A stretch of 41,126 nucleotides of DNA, from positions 1 to 41,126 of the forward strand of contig DUZS01000031.1 in assembly GCA_013349405.1 (NCBI GenBank). The letters run 5' to 3'. The notes beneath the pieces were generated by a model. The model ran no database searches, was not told the origin of the DNA, and saw only the letters and a list, made by a program, of their open reading frames with translations. Origin of the DNA: Desulfuromonadales bacterium. GTDB lineage: Bacteria > Desulfobacterota > Desulfuromonadia > Geobacterales > Pseudopelobacteraceae. The translations under genes and the position numbers were made by a program. Position 1 is the stretch's first letter. Every line of letters begins with the position of its first letter. Shown one piece after another: positions 8,191 to 15,525 of the stretch.

Positions 8191-8411
8191 TCTTTGCACT
8201 CCTCCTGTTCACCCTGCGGTGGCACTGTCTTAGCAGACACAAGAGTGTTTTCAATAACGGACAGACGCTTCTCGATCGCTTCGAGCATCTCCAGCGTCCG
8301 GTCCTGCTTCCCCTTGATCGCAAATACGACAAACGGCATGATCAGCCAGACAACAGCCAGAAAAAGGCTGATGATGCTCATCATTACCATGAAACCGCCA
8401 AAAACTTCCAT
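8163..8411 (-). CDS. small single-pass membrane protein upstream of fabI
   Basis: This 82-residue protein has one strongly hydrophobic segment (about residues 5-33), then a charged, coiled-coil-like helix (KGKQDRTLEMLEAIEKRLS), and a Cys-rich acidic tail with CKECC. A GGGAG ribosome binding site precedes ATG 8411 and a plausible promoter lies at 8438-8466. Its 3' end overlaps fabI by 28 bp, and fabI's RBS sits inside it, which argues that it is translated. I do not recognise a family. Confidence 0.78.
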   Translation of the reverse strand: MEVFGGFMVMMSIISLFLAVVWLIMPFVVFAIKGKQDRTLEMLEAIEKRLSVIENTLVSAKTVPPQGEQEECKECCYEEKKS

Positions 8412-8437
8412 ATCAACTCCCGCTCAATTTCTGCTCG

Positions 8438-8466
8438 CTTATATCACAGTACCGCCTGAAAGTTAA
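8438..8466 (-). promoter_or_regulatory. candidate sigma-70 promoter for the fabI-hflX operon
   Basis: Minus-strand TTAACT (8466-8461) and TATAAG (8443-8438) are spaced by 17 bp, just upstream of the small membrane-protein gene. An overlapping inverted repeat ATATCAC (8441-8447)/GTGATAT (8468-8474) flanks it and could be an operator or a weak hairpin. Confidence 0.5.
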
Positions 8467-8474
8467 GGTGATAT

Positions 8475-9986
8475 TTATTGTGTACCACAGAGCAGCGCGG
8501 CATGGTTTGAGCTGAACTGCGGCGGATCATGCCTGATTATCGGGGCAATGGCGGGATGACGCTTGAATTCACTCTCCAGAAAGTGACGCACCTGTTTACG
8601 ATCCCACCCGCCCGGATGCCGGAATGATGTATAGAGGGACAAATCTCCCTCATAGAACGGCTGATTGCCATATTCTGCCGCTTCATCTCCGTAAAGCGGC
8701 ATATTGAACAGCGCCAGGTTAAGAAACGTGATCGCCCGACCATGGAGGGCAACAAATTCCAAAGTCCGGCGCGCTTCAACCACAGTTTCCCCCGGTGTCC
8801 CGAAGAGCAGATAACAGTACACCGCGATCCCGGCATCTTTAAGATTGGTAAGCACCCGCACAGCGAGCCCCAGATCGATCCCCTTATTCATCCGGTCCAA
8901 GACATTTTGATCACCGGACTCCAGACCCAACTTAAGCATGACACAGCCGGATCTCTTCAAATCATGGCAGAAGCCGGCATCAGCCAACTGTTCATCAATC
9001 CGGGCGAAACCGTACCAGGGCGCACCGGGCGGATGCTCCACAAGGGCGTGCAACAGTGCAGGGCTGATGGCATTATCAAGCAGATGGATCAGGCGCGGAG
9101 CAGTTTGGTCAGTCAGACATTGCAAATCTGACAACACCGTGGCTACCGGTACCGGATGATAGGCATTCCCTTCAGCACGTTCCGGGCAGAACGCGCAGCG
9201 ATTCCAGTAGCAGCCACTGGCGGCACTGTAGGGGAGAATCAGACCGGGAGACAGGTACTCAGTAAGCGGGAGGGCGGTATAATCGGGAGGCACACGATGA
9301 CTCAGAGCCGGACTGCTCCCCATATATTCAAGGAGAGGCCCTTCGCCCGGGCCACTGACAAGGTGATCTATCAGAGCACCAAAAGGGTTGCGCCAGTCGG
9401 GGCGCTGCATCCAGGAGGTTATCAGGCCGCCGCCCACGACAATTTTCAGCCCGGGAAAATGTGCCCGGACGTAGCCGATCATGGCAAAAGTGCAGAGCGC
9501 TTGGCTGAGATAATTGAGGGAAAAACCGACCGTGCCTACTCCGGTGAGAAGATCCGGGAGCCTCTGGTTGAAATAAGGAAAAAAGGGATTCTGTTCAGGA
9601 TGCTCAGATACTTTGAGTAAATCGGCACTGCGCAGCGGCGAGAGCGTTTTGTGCTGATAATCGGCCAGTCCGATGGCAACACCACGGTCAGCAGCTGAGA
9701 CAGCCAGGAGGCGGTTGAGGTCACTGACTGCGCGGCGATATCGATCGGGCACCTGATAGGTGGCGATATCGCGGAGTGCTGCAATATTGGCAATCCGCCC
9801 CCTGAAAGCCCGACGACTCCAGGTATCAGAAGCACCTGGCGGCTGGTCCAGCAGCCAGAGCTGCCCTTCAAGGTTGGCATCGAGCAGCCGGCACGGCACT
9901 CCATGGGCCTGCAGATGTGCCGCCAGACGGGCAATGCCGGCCGGCGGTTCACACGCTTTTGCGAGAGGGGGGAATATAAGCAGCAT
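8475..9986 (-). CDS. radical SAM protein with B12-binding-like N-terminus
   Basis: This is a 503-residue protein. Residues 1-215 look like a cobalamin-binding-type Rossmann fold (MLLIFPPLAK start, KIVVGGGLITSW, L-V-S-G-P-G-E-G-P-L) without an evident B12-ligand DxHxxG. The radical SAM domain starts at 254 with the cluster motif C259-x4-C264-x2-C267 (GCYWNRCAFC), one residue longer than the canonical CX3CX2C. It continues with GLESGDQ and LLFGTPGET strands typical of the AdoMet barrel. The substrate is unknown. It lies 5 bp downstream of a lipoprotein gene on the same strand, with no clear RBS at the ATG. Confidence 0.85.
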   Translation of the reverse strand: MLLIFPPLAKACEPPAGIARLAAHLQAHGVPCRLLDANLEGQLWLLDQPPGASDTWSRRAFRGRIANIAALRDIATYQVPDRYRRAVSDLNRLLAVSAADRGVAIGLADYQHKTLSPLRSADLLKVSEHPEQNPFFPYFNQRLPDLLTGVGTVGFSLNYLSQALCTFAMIGYVRAHFPGLKIVVGGGLITSWMQRPDWRNPFGALIDHLVSGPGEGPLLEYMGSSPALSHRVPPDYTALPLTEYLSPGLILPYSAASGCYWNRCAFCPERAEGNAYHPVPVATVLSDLQCLTDQTAPRLIHLLDNAISPALLHALVEHPPGAPWYGFARIDEQLADAGFCHDLKRSGCVMLKLGLESGDQNVLDRMNKGIDLGLAVRVLTNLKDAGIAVYCYLLFGTPGETVVEARRTLEFVALHGRAITFLNLALFNMPLYGDEAAEYGNQPFYEGDLSLYTSFRHPGGWDRKQVRHFLESEFKRHPAIAPIIRHDPPQFSSNHAALLCGTQ

Positions 9987-9991
9987 GCGAA

Positions 9992-11128
9992 TTACTGGTA
10001 CTGAATATAGAGCGGCTTCGGATTCAGCTTGAGGACATCCTGCGGTGTCATCAGCGGGTCTTTTTTCTTCGTGTCATTGTGATAGAAAAGCTTGAATCCG
10101 GTATACTGCACCGGCTCGGCAACAACATAATCCTTGTAGGAATCGCGTTTCAGCCAGGGAGCGCCCCAGCCGTCCATATGCATGACGATCTGTACTTCAG
10201 GTCGGAGTATGATGCTTTTTGAATTTGTGACACCGTTGCGGGTGAAGCGGTGTACGGTAAACACTTTGGGGGGGAGATTATATTTTTTGACCAGATCCTT
10301 CAAATAGCCGGAAGCATAGTTGATATCGGCCGCATCGTAGGTGCCGATCTTCTTGCCCGGTTTTTTACCGCTTTTTATCAGGTTGAATTCCGGGTCAATG
10401 CCGAGATGCACGTCGGGATTCTTCAGAATCCACTCAAACCGGGGCAGAACCGCGCGGATATCATCATGACCGGTTTGAATATCGATAAACATGATCGCTC
10501 CGGCTTCTTTGGCCCACCCATACACCTGATTGACGATTTTATCAGGCATAATCATGCGATATTTGCGGTCTTTTCCAGGTGCCCCCTGCGCCACCACGGC
10601 AATCAGATGCAGAGCAGGCTGTACCGGAGTTGCCGGATCGGCCGCCTGCCATTTGGCAACTTCACCCTTCAGGCGAAGCAGCATTTCATCTTTGGGAAAT
10701 TCTCCAAGAGCGCCCATTTTTTTTGAAAACGGATTGCCATAATAAGCTACGATGCGCTTTGCCGGGAGGATTGAACCGGGGAGCGGTTGCGGACATTTGA
10801 CCGGCCAGCCGCATTTTGCGGCATAATCCGGGCTCTCACCGGCATTATACTTTATCGGCGGTGCAGCTTTACGGGCTGCACTGGTTGTTGCCGCAAACGC
10901 GGCTGCCTTTCTTGTCGCGGTTGTTGTTGCCGCAAACGCCGCCGCCTTCCTAGCAGCAGTAGTTGTTGCCGCAAACGCCGCCTCGGCAGCTTTCCGCTCA
11001 ATCTCTTTTTTGGCTTTTACCTGCAACTCGACATTTTTGCTGTCTGTGCATGCTGACAGTGCAAGCGGGATCAACACGAACCACAAGGGGAGAAATGCGT
11101 TACCTCGGTATTTCAAATGGTACTCCAT
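9992..11128 (-). CDS. lipoprotein with Ala-rich tandem repeats, unknown function
   Basis: The 378-residue protein has a type II signal peptide with lipobox LSAC (Cys about 27), so it is predicted to be a lipid-anchored envelope protein. Residues about 45-95 are a low-complexity, Ala/Thr/Arg/Lys-rich linker built from 13-residue repeats (RKAAAFAATTTAT-like). The globular part (about 100-378) contains acidic/aromatic motifs such as KRIVAYYGNP, IMFIDIQTGHDD and LGIDPEFN, suggesting a TIM-barrel-like hydrolase, but I cannot name a family. The upstream start lacks an RBS. It is followed at 5 bp by the radical SAM gene. Confidence 0.82.
   Translation of the reverse strand: MEYHLKYRGNAFLPLWFVLIPLALSACTDSKNVELQVKAKKEIERKAAEAAFAATTTAARKAAAFAATTTATRKAAAFAATTSAARKAAPPIKYNAGESPDYAAKCGWPVKCPQPLPGSILPAKRIVAYYGNPFSKKMGALGEFPKDEMLLRLKGEVAKWQAADPATPVQPALHLIAVVAQGAPGKDRKYRMIMPDKIVNQVYGWAKEAGAIMFIDIQTGHDDIRAVLPRFEWILKNPDVHLGIDPEFNLIKSGKKPGKKIGTYDAADINYASGYLKDLVKKYNLPPKVFTVHRFTRNGVTNSKSIILRPEVQIVMHMDGWGAPWLKRDSYKDYVVAEPVQYTGFKLFYHNDTKKKDPLMTPQDVLKLNPKPLYIQYQ
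10862..10983 (-). repeat. 39-bp tandem repeats coding the lipoprotein linker
   Basis: The 17-mer gttgttgccgcaaacgc recurs at 10884, 10923 and 10962, an exact 39-bp period (13 codons). The rest of each unit is degenerate, and a partial unit lies before 10884. Copy-number changes would lengthen or shorten the linker without breaking the frame. Confidence 0.85.
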
Positions 11129-11165
11129 ATTTTTTTAATTACGTTTTCAGCTCAGAGTCAGGCAG

Positions 11166-11390
11166 TTATTGGTTGTGATCATCAACAAGAAAATCTTCCA
11201 CTTCAATGACATCTTTAACCTTGTGTACAAGTGCGTCCGGCCACTCCCTGATTGAGAGCCTGGTCAATATTTTCGATTCCTCAAAGGTCAGGTCAACATC
11301 ATCGGGTAATTTATCGGCAAGCTCACTCACCCACCGCGTTTCCTCTGCGGTCAGTGGCGCCTGTAATAATTCTTTGTTTGAAGTTTTCAT
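11166..11390 (-). CDS. short hypothetical protein
   Basis: The protein has 74 residues from ATG 11390, which has GGAG six bases upstream; the frame extends to 11453 but the earlier ATGs lack this signal. It is acidic and helical (LTAEETRWVSELADKLP, SKILTRLSIREWPD) with an acidic tail, DFLVDDHNQ. No signal peptide, Cys or known domain is visible. It lies between the lipoprotein gene and ychJ, and its function is unknown. Confidence 0.6.
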   Translation of the reverse strand: MKTSNKELLQAPLTAEETRWVSELADKLPDDVDLTFEESKILTRLSIREWPDALVHKVKDVIEVEDFLVDDHNQ

Positions 11391-11542
11391 ACCCATCTCC
11401 GCTGTACCGGTAATTTTTGCAACTGCTATAAATACAGGGAAATCAGATTCCATACAAGCTCTATTTCAGTTCTTTATCTTGACAAAAGAGCCAAGAATAT
11501 GTCACCAGAGCAGCACTAATATATGACGAAGGAGAAACGACC

Positions 11543-12025
11543 ATGACTGTATGCCCATGCGGAAGCGGTAATCCATACGCCGACTGCTGCGAAAAAATTA
11601 TTTCAGGCGGCGAGGCGGCGCTTACCGCCGAACAACTCATGCGAGCCCGCTATTCGGGCTATGTTCTCGCCGAAATGAATTTTCTTTTTGAAAGTACCCA
11701 CCCAGACCATGTACAGGGCTACGACCATGCAGGTACCAAAGAGTGGGCAGAAACAGCAGAATGGAAGGGGCTTGAAATTATCAGCACTGACAGGGGTGGG
11801 GAGGAAGACTCCATCGGCGAAGTAGAGTTTATTGCCCGCTTCAACGAAAAAGGCAATGCCCTTGAGCACCATGAGGCCGGCCAGTTTAAGCGAAAAGATG
11901 GTCGCTGGTATTTTACCGAGGGGCGGATGGTTAGGCCAAAGCCGTTGACAACATCCAAGATCGGCAGAAATGATCCCTGCAGTTGCGGAAGTGGTCTGAA
12001 ATATAAAAAGTGCTGTGGGAAGTGA
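11543..12025 (+). CDS. YchJ family protein (SEC-C / NTF2-like / SEC-C)
   Basis: This 160-residue protein has a zinc-binding SEC-C motif at each end: [13 protein letters not shown] at residues 4-16 and [20 protein letters not shown] at the C-terminus. Between them is an NTF2-like domain with [20 protein letters not shown] and a W-x2-E strand pattern. This is the YchJ/UPF0225 architecture. SEC-C motifs are those of the SecA C-terminus, but YchJ's role is unsettled. GGAG upstream (AAGGAGAAACGACC) fixes the ATG. Confidence 0.93.
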   Translation: MTVCPCGSGNPYADCCEKIISGGEAALTAEQLMRARYSGYVLAEMNFLFESTHPDHVQGYDHAGTKEWAETAEWKGLEIISTDRGGEEDSIGEVEFIARFNEKGNALEHHEAGQFKRKDGRWYFTEGRMVRPKPLTTSKIGRNDPCSCGSGLKYKKCCGK

Positions 12026-12059
12026 GACACCTTTCAACAAAATAATCCGGACACGAATC

Positions 12060-12770
12060 CTACTCTTTTTCACCGACATAGATCGTGGCAATACCAAAGG
12101 TCAGCTCGTGGAGATGGATGTTGCGGAAACCGGCAGCGGCAATCATGCGTGAAAAATCTTCCTGAGAAGGAAATTCAAGGACGGAGTCGGGCAGGTACTT
12201 GTAGGCGTTGTAGCGCGAGAACAAACCGCCGACAACCGGCAGCAGGCGGCGGAAGTAAAAGTAATACAACTGCCGGAACAGCAGCGAACGCGGGGTAGAA
12301 AATTCCAGAATTATCATCCGGCCTCCGGGGCGGAGTACCCGCCACATCTCGGCCAATCCCAGCTTCCTGTCAACAACGTTCCTGATGCCGAATGCTATGG
12401 TAATTGAATCAAATGTATCGTTGGCAAACGGCAGATCTTCACAGGGGGCAACTTTGAGCTCAATGCGACCGGCGTAGGGCGATGCCGCCACTTTGACAAT
12501 GCCGAGGTCAACCATCTCCCTGCAAAAATCCGCCCCGGTAATCTTGACAGAATCGGGCGTGCGCAAGGCAATTTCCAGTGCCACATCGCCAGTACCGGTT
12601 GCTACGTCCAGAATACGGGAGCCTTCCCGGTATTTGAGCAGTCGCACCGCTTTGGTACGCCAGCGACGATCGATGCCAAAACTTAACAACCGGTTAAGAA
12701 AATCATAGCGCGGGGCAATCGCCCCGAACATCTGCTGAATTTTTTCCCCTTTATCAGAAAGCCTGAACAT
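12060..12770 (-). CDS. ubiE: demethylmenaquinone/2-methoxy-benzoquinol methyltransferase
   Basis: This is a 236-residue class I SAM methyltransferase of the UbiE/MenG family. It opens with KIQQMFGAIAPRYDFLNRLLSFGID, has the SAM-binding DVATGTGDVAL (about residues 55-65), and carries the family signature FGIRNVVDR and LRPGGRMIILEFS. The C-terminus I-Y-V-G-E-K-E is also typical. It methylates demethylmenaquinone in the last step of menaquinone synthesis (menG in organisms without ubiquinone). It is divergent from the diadenylate cyclase gene. Confidence 0.94.
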   Translation of the reverse strand: MFRLSDKGEKIQQMFGAIAPRYDFLNRLLSFGIDRRWRTKAVRLLKYREGSRILDVATGTGDVALEIALRTPDSVKITGADFCREMVDLGIVKVAASPYAGRIELKVAPCEDLPFANDTFDSITIAFGIRNVVDRKLGLAEMWRVLRPGGRMIILEFSTPRSLLFRQLYYFYFRRLLPVVGGLFSRYNAYKYLPDSVLEFPSQEDFSRMIAAAGFRNIHLHELTFGIATIYVGEKE

Positions 12771-12893
12771 TCGTTTCCACTACCTTTTGGCAGATTTAAT
12801 GTGCTATAAAACGTGCGTAATTTATGTAGCATATTTTGCAGACCGTTAACCAGAAAAAACAGCCATTCCATTTCATGCAGGAGATGCTGCAGA

Positions 12894-14312
12894 GTGATTC
12901 CCGCCATTCGCATACAGGACGTTGCCGATATACTGATCATGACGGTTATTCTGTACCAGATGTACTCCTGGTTTCGTGGAACACGAGCCATTCAGGTGCT
13001 TATCGGGCTGGGAGTTGTGACCCTCATCTATTTTGCCACCCGCTTTCTTGATCTCTACATGACAAGTTGGGTACTTCAGGAACTCGGCACCGTCCTCATA
13101 ATCCTTATAATTGTCGTGTTTCAAACCGAGATTCGCCAGGCATTGTATCGCTTCAGCCTCCTCCGCCACATTCTTGATAGTCGTCAGGAAACGCAACACA
13201 GCCAGTTTCAGGATATTGCCGAGACTCTATTCCGGATGGCGTCCAATAAGACCGGGGCCTTGATCGTTTTTCAAGGCAATGAATCGCTGCACGACCTGAT
13301 GACTAACGGGGTCACATTAAACAGTGAAATTTCGCCGCAAATGCTCGAATCAATTTTTTATAACGGGGCACCACTTCACGATGGTGCGGCACTTATCAAT
13401 AACGGCAGGATTGAGAAAGCCGCCTGTCATCTGCCGCTCTCCACCAGTCCCGATATTCCGCAGCATCTCGGAACCCGTCATCGAGCGGCTCTCGGGTTGT
13501 CGGAACGGAGTGATGCGGTAATTGTTGTCATTTCCGAGGAGCGTGGAGAAGTTTCTCTCGTGACCACAGGATCTTTGCAACGTATGAACACCCCCACTGA
13601 TCTCATTTTGGCACTTGATACCTTGCTCCATAGCGAAACGGACAAACCCCGCATCACTCAGCGACATCGATTTTTTTCCAATATGCTGCCGAAGGTTTCC
13701 CTCCTGCTTGGTGTCTGCGTTTTCTGGGGCCTGATAACAACCCGGCAGGGACAAATCACAACCGCAACAGTCCCGGTACGATTGCATGGAGTACCTGACA
13801 ACATAGTGCTGCTCCGCACTCTCCCTGAGGATGTAACAGTTCAGATAAAATCAATGTCAAGCCTCACTCCTCCACCTTCCAAGCTGGACCTGACAGCCGA
13901 AGTCGATGCCTCGAAAATAACCGAAGGTACCACCGCCTTACGAGTAAACCATGCAGATATTTCTGCTCCTTCCGGCATGATAATTACGGCGGTATCTCCT
14001 ACCACTGTTCGAGTCTCCGCTGAAAAGAAACTTCTCAAAAGAGTCCCGGTAAAAGCTGCACTGAAAGGAAGGTTGCCGTCTGTATTGACATTTTCGGAAG
14101 TCATCTGTGAACCTGACTCTGTCGACATTGAGGGTCCGGCAAGCCAGATTGCAAAGATAAGTTCAGTAACGACTGAAGACATTGACGCCAGCCAACTGAA
14201 AGCGGGAGAAGCGTATCTGAAAAATTTGCGCGTACCGGAAAAACGGGTGTCTATACATCTCGACATCCCCATCACAGTAAAATTATTACCACGCAAACAA
14301 CACAAACGTTAA
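12894..14312 (+). CDS. diadenylate cyclase (CdaA-type) fused to YbbR/CdaR domains
   Basis: From GTG 12894, 10 bases after AGGAG, the protein has 472 residues. Residues about 10-80 hold three membrane helices and about 90-250 are the DAC/DisA_N catalytic domain with the two essential motifs DGA (163-165, in LHDGAALI) and RHR (195-197, in GTRHRAALGLSE). A fourth membrane helix is at about 267-283, followed by extracytoplasmic beta-rich YbbR-type repeats (about 290-470). In Firmicutes, CdaA and its YbbR-domain regulator CdaR are separate adjacent genes; here they are one chain. It would make cyclic di-AMP from two ATP at the inner membrane. No glmM is nearby. The frame extends to 12813 without an RBS. 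Confidence 0.92.
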   Translation: MIPAIRIQDVADILIMTVILYQMYSWFRGTRAIQVLIGLGVVTLIYFATRFLDLYMTSWVLQELGTVLIILIIVVFQTEIRQALYRFSLLRHILDSRQETQHSQFQDIAETLFRMASNKTGALIVFQGNESLHDLMTNGVTLNSEISPQMLESIFYNGAPLHDGAALINNGRIEKAACHLPLSTSPDIPQHLGTRHRAALGLSERSDAVIVVISEERGEVSLVTTGSLQRMNTPTDLILALDTLLHSETDKPRITQRHRFFSNMLPKVSLLLGVCVFWGLITTRQGQITTATVPVRLHGVPDNIVLLRTLPEDVTVQIKSMSSLTPPPSKLDLTAEVDASKITEGTTALRVNHADISAPSGMIITAVSPTTVRVSAEKKLLKRVPVKAALKGRLPSVLTFSEVICEPDSVDIEGPASQIAKISSVTTEDIDASQLKAGEAYLKNLRVPEKRVSIHLDIPITVKLLPRKQHKR

Positions 14313-14364
14313 TTTTTTGGCGTGATATTTGCATTAACTAAAAATCAATGCGTAGTAACAAAGA

Positions 14365-14393
14365 TTGACTTTTAGGTTTTATTGTTATATAAA
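14365..14393 (+). promoter_or_regulatory. candidate promoter for the LysM-NlpC/P60 gene
   Basis: TTGACT (14365-14370) and TATAAA (14388-14393) are separated by 17 bp in a clearly A/T-rich intergenic region, about 40 bp before the RBS and start. Confidence 0.6.
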
Positions 14394-14436
14394 CGTCTCC
14401 CTATTGACAAAATCTAAAACAACATCAGGAGGAAAC

Positions 14437-15465
14437 ATGGCCCATATTCGTATTGCAATTGCGACCTGCCTCGTGCTCTTACTGCTGCCTCAGATGGTTT
14501 TAGCTTCAAAGTCCCATGTCGTACGCACCAGCGAATCGCTGCAGTCAATTGCCCGTAAATATCATGTGTCAGTTGATGAACTGAAATCCGTCAACAACCT
14601 GACCGCTTCGCGTGTCTCCAAGGGAGCGCGCCTCATAATTCCGTCGCACCCCGAATCACAGCAAAAAAAAGCAACCGTCGCACCTCTTCAGGAAACCTAT
14701 AAAGTAGCCAAAGGTGATACACTCCCCAAAATCGCAAAAAAAACCGGCGTCAAGCTTGCTGATATAAAAAATATGAACGGCCTTACGGGCAACCGGATTA
14801 AACCGGGACAGGTGCTTGTTCTTGTCGCTACTGACACGCCAAACCGGATCGTCACTGCCAACAGACTGCAACTGATCAACAAAGACCTGTTGAACGAGCA
14901 GGAACTGACTGACACATTGGCAGAGTTGACCGATCTCGAATCAGATCGACCGGTTGACCTTGCGAAATCAATTGAAGCAAACCAGGCTATCGGCGGCATC
15001 AAAAAAAGTGCGTACAGTTTTCTGGGAGCCCGTTATCGTTTCGGGGGAACCAGTCGCAGCGCTCTTGACTGCTCAAGTTTTACGCAGCAGGTTTTCCGTG
15101 AACAGAGCGTTAAACTTCCCCGAACTGCCCGTGAGCAGTTTGTTGTCGGCAATGAAGTAGTACGCGGCGACCTAAAAAAAGGCGACCTTGTCTTTTTCCA
15201 GACGTATGCCCGGTTCCCATCGCACGTCGGCATTTATCTTGGTAACCGCAAAATGATTCATGCATCATCCCGTGAACATCGTGTCGTTATTTCGTCAATG
15301 GATACCCCCTATTACCTGTCACGATATCTCGGCGCACGGCGAATGGCTGAGACAGCTTCTGACTTTATAGATTTCAGTGACTTACTGTTAGGAGTTGAAG
15401 AGGAAACTGAAAATGATGTTTTAACGAACGACACCATGGGTGTCTCACTCAACCTTGCAAAATAG
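14437..15465 (+). CDS. LysM and NlpC/P60 domain cell-wall endopeptidase
   Basis: From ATG 14437, which follows AGGAGG, the protein has 342 residues. An N-terminal signal peptide ends near VLA-SKS. Two LysM peptidoglycan-binding domains follow (about 25-70 and 88-132, each ending in a G-x-R/Q-L/V-I/V motif), then a linker and an NlpC/P60 domain (about 188-305). Its catalytic Cys is in LDCSSFTQQVF, with His in PSHVGIYLG and a third polar residue near MIHASS. It is expected to cleave murein peptide cross-links in the periplasm during growth or division. A good promoter precedes it and a terminator follows at 15493. Confidence 0.93.
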   Translation: MAHIRIAIATCLVLLLLPQMVLASKSHVVRTSESLQSIARKYHVSVDELKSVNNLTASRVSKGARLIIPSHPESQQKKATVAPLQETYKVAKGDTLPKIAKKTGVKLADIKNMNGLTGNRIKPGQVLVLVATDTPNRIVTANRLQLINKDLLNEQELTDTLAELTDLESDRPVDLAKSIEANQAIGGIKKSAYSFLGARYRFGGTSRSALDCSSFTQQVFREQSVKLPRTAREQFVVGNEVVRGDLKKGDLVFFQTYARFPSHVGIYLGNRKMIHASSREHRVVISSMDTPYYLSRYLGARRMAETASDFIDFSDLLLGVEEETENDVLTNDTMGVSLNLAK

Positions 15466-15492
15466 AGCGTATCACGCAGGCAAACCAACACT

Positions 15493-15521
15493 ATCCGGGT
15501 CTTCTGACCCGGATTTTTTTT
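15493..15521 (+). terminator. Rho-independent terminator after the NlpC/P60 gene
   Basis: ATCCGGGTC and GACCCGGAT form a perfect 9-bp stem with a TTCT loop, followed by a run of eight T's. It ends only 4 bp before the ATG of the next radical SAM gene. Confidence 0.88.
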
Positions 15522-15525
15522 CGCC

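Noticed and set aside
8441-8474. A terminator between the radical SAM gene and the small membrane-protein gene
   Set aside because: The 7-bp arms enclose a 20-base loop without a following T-tract on either strand; the site is better explained as promoter sequence.
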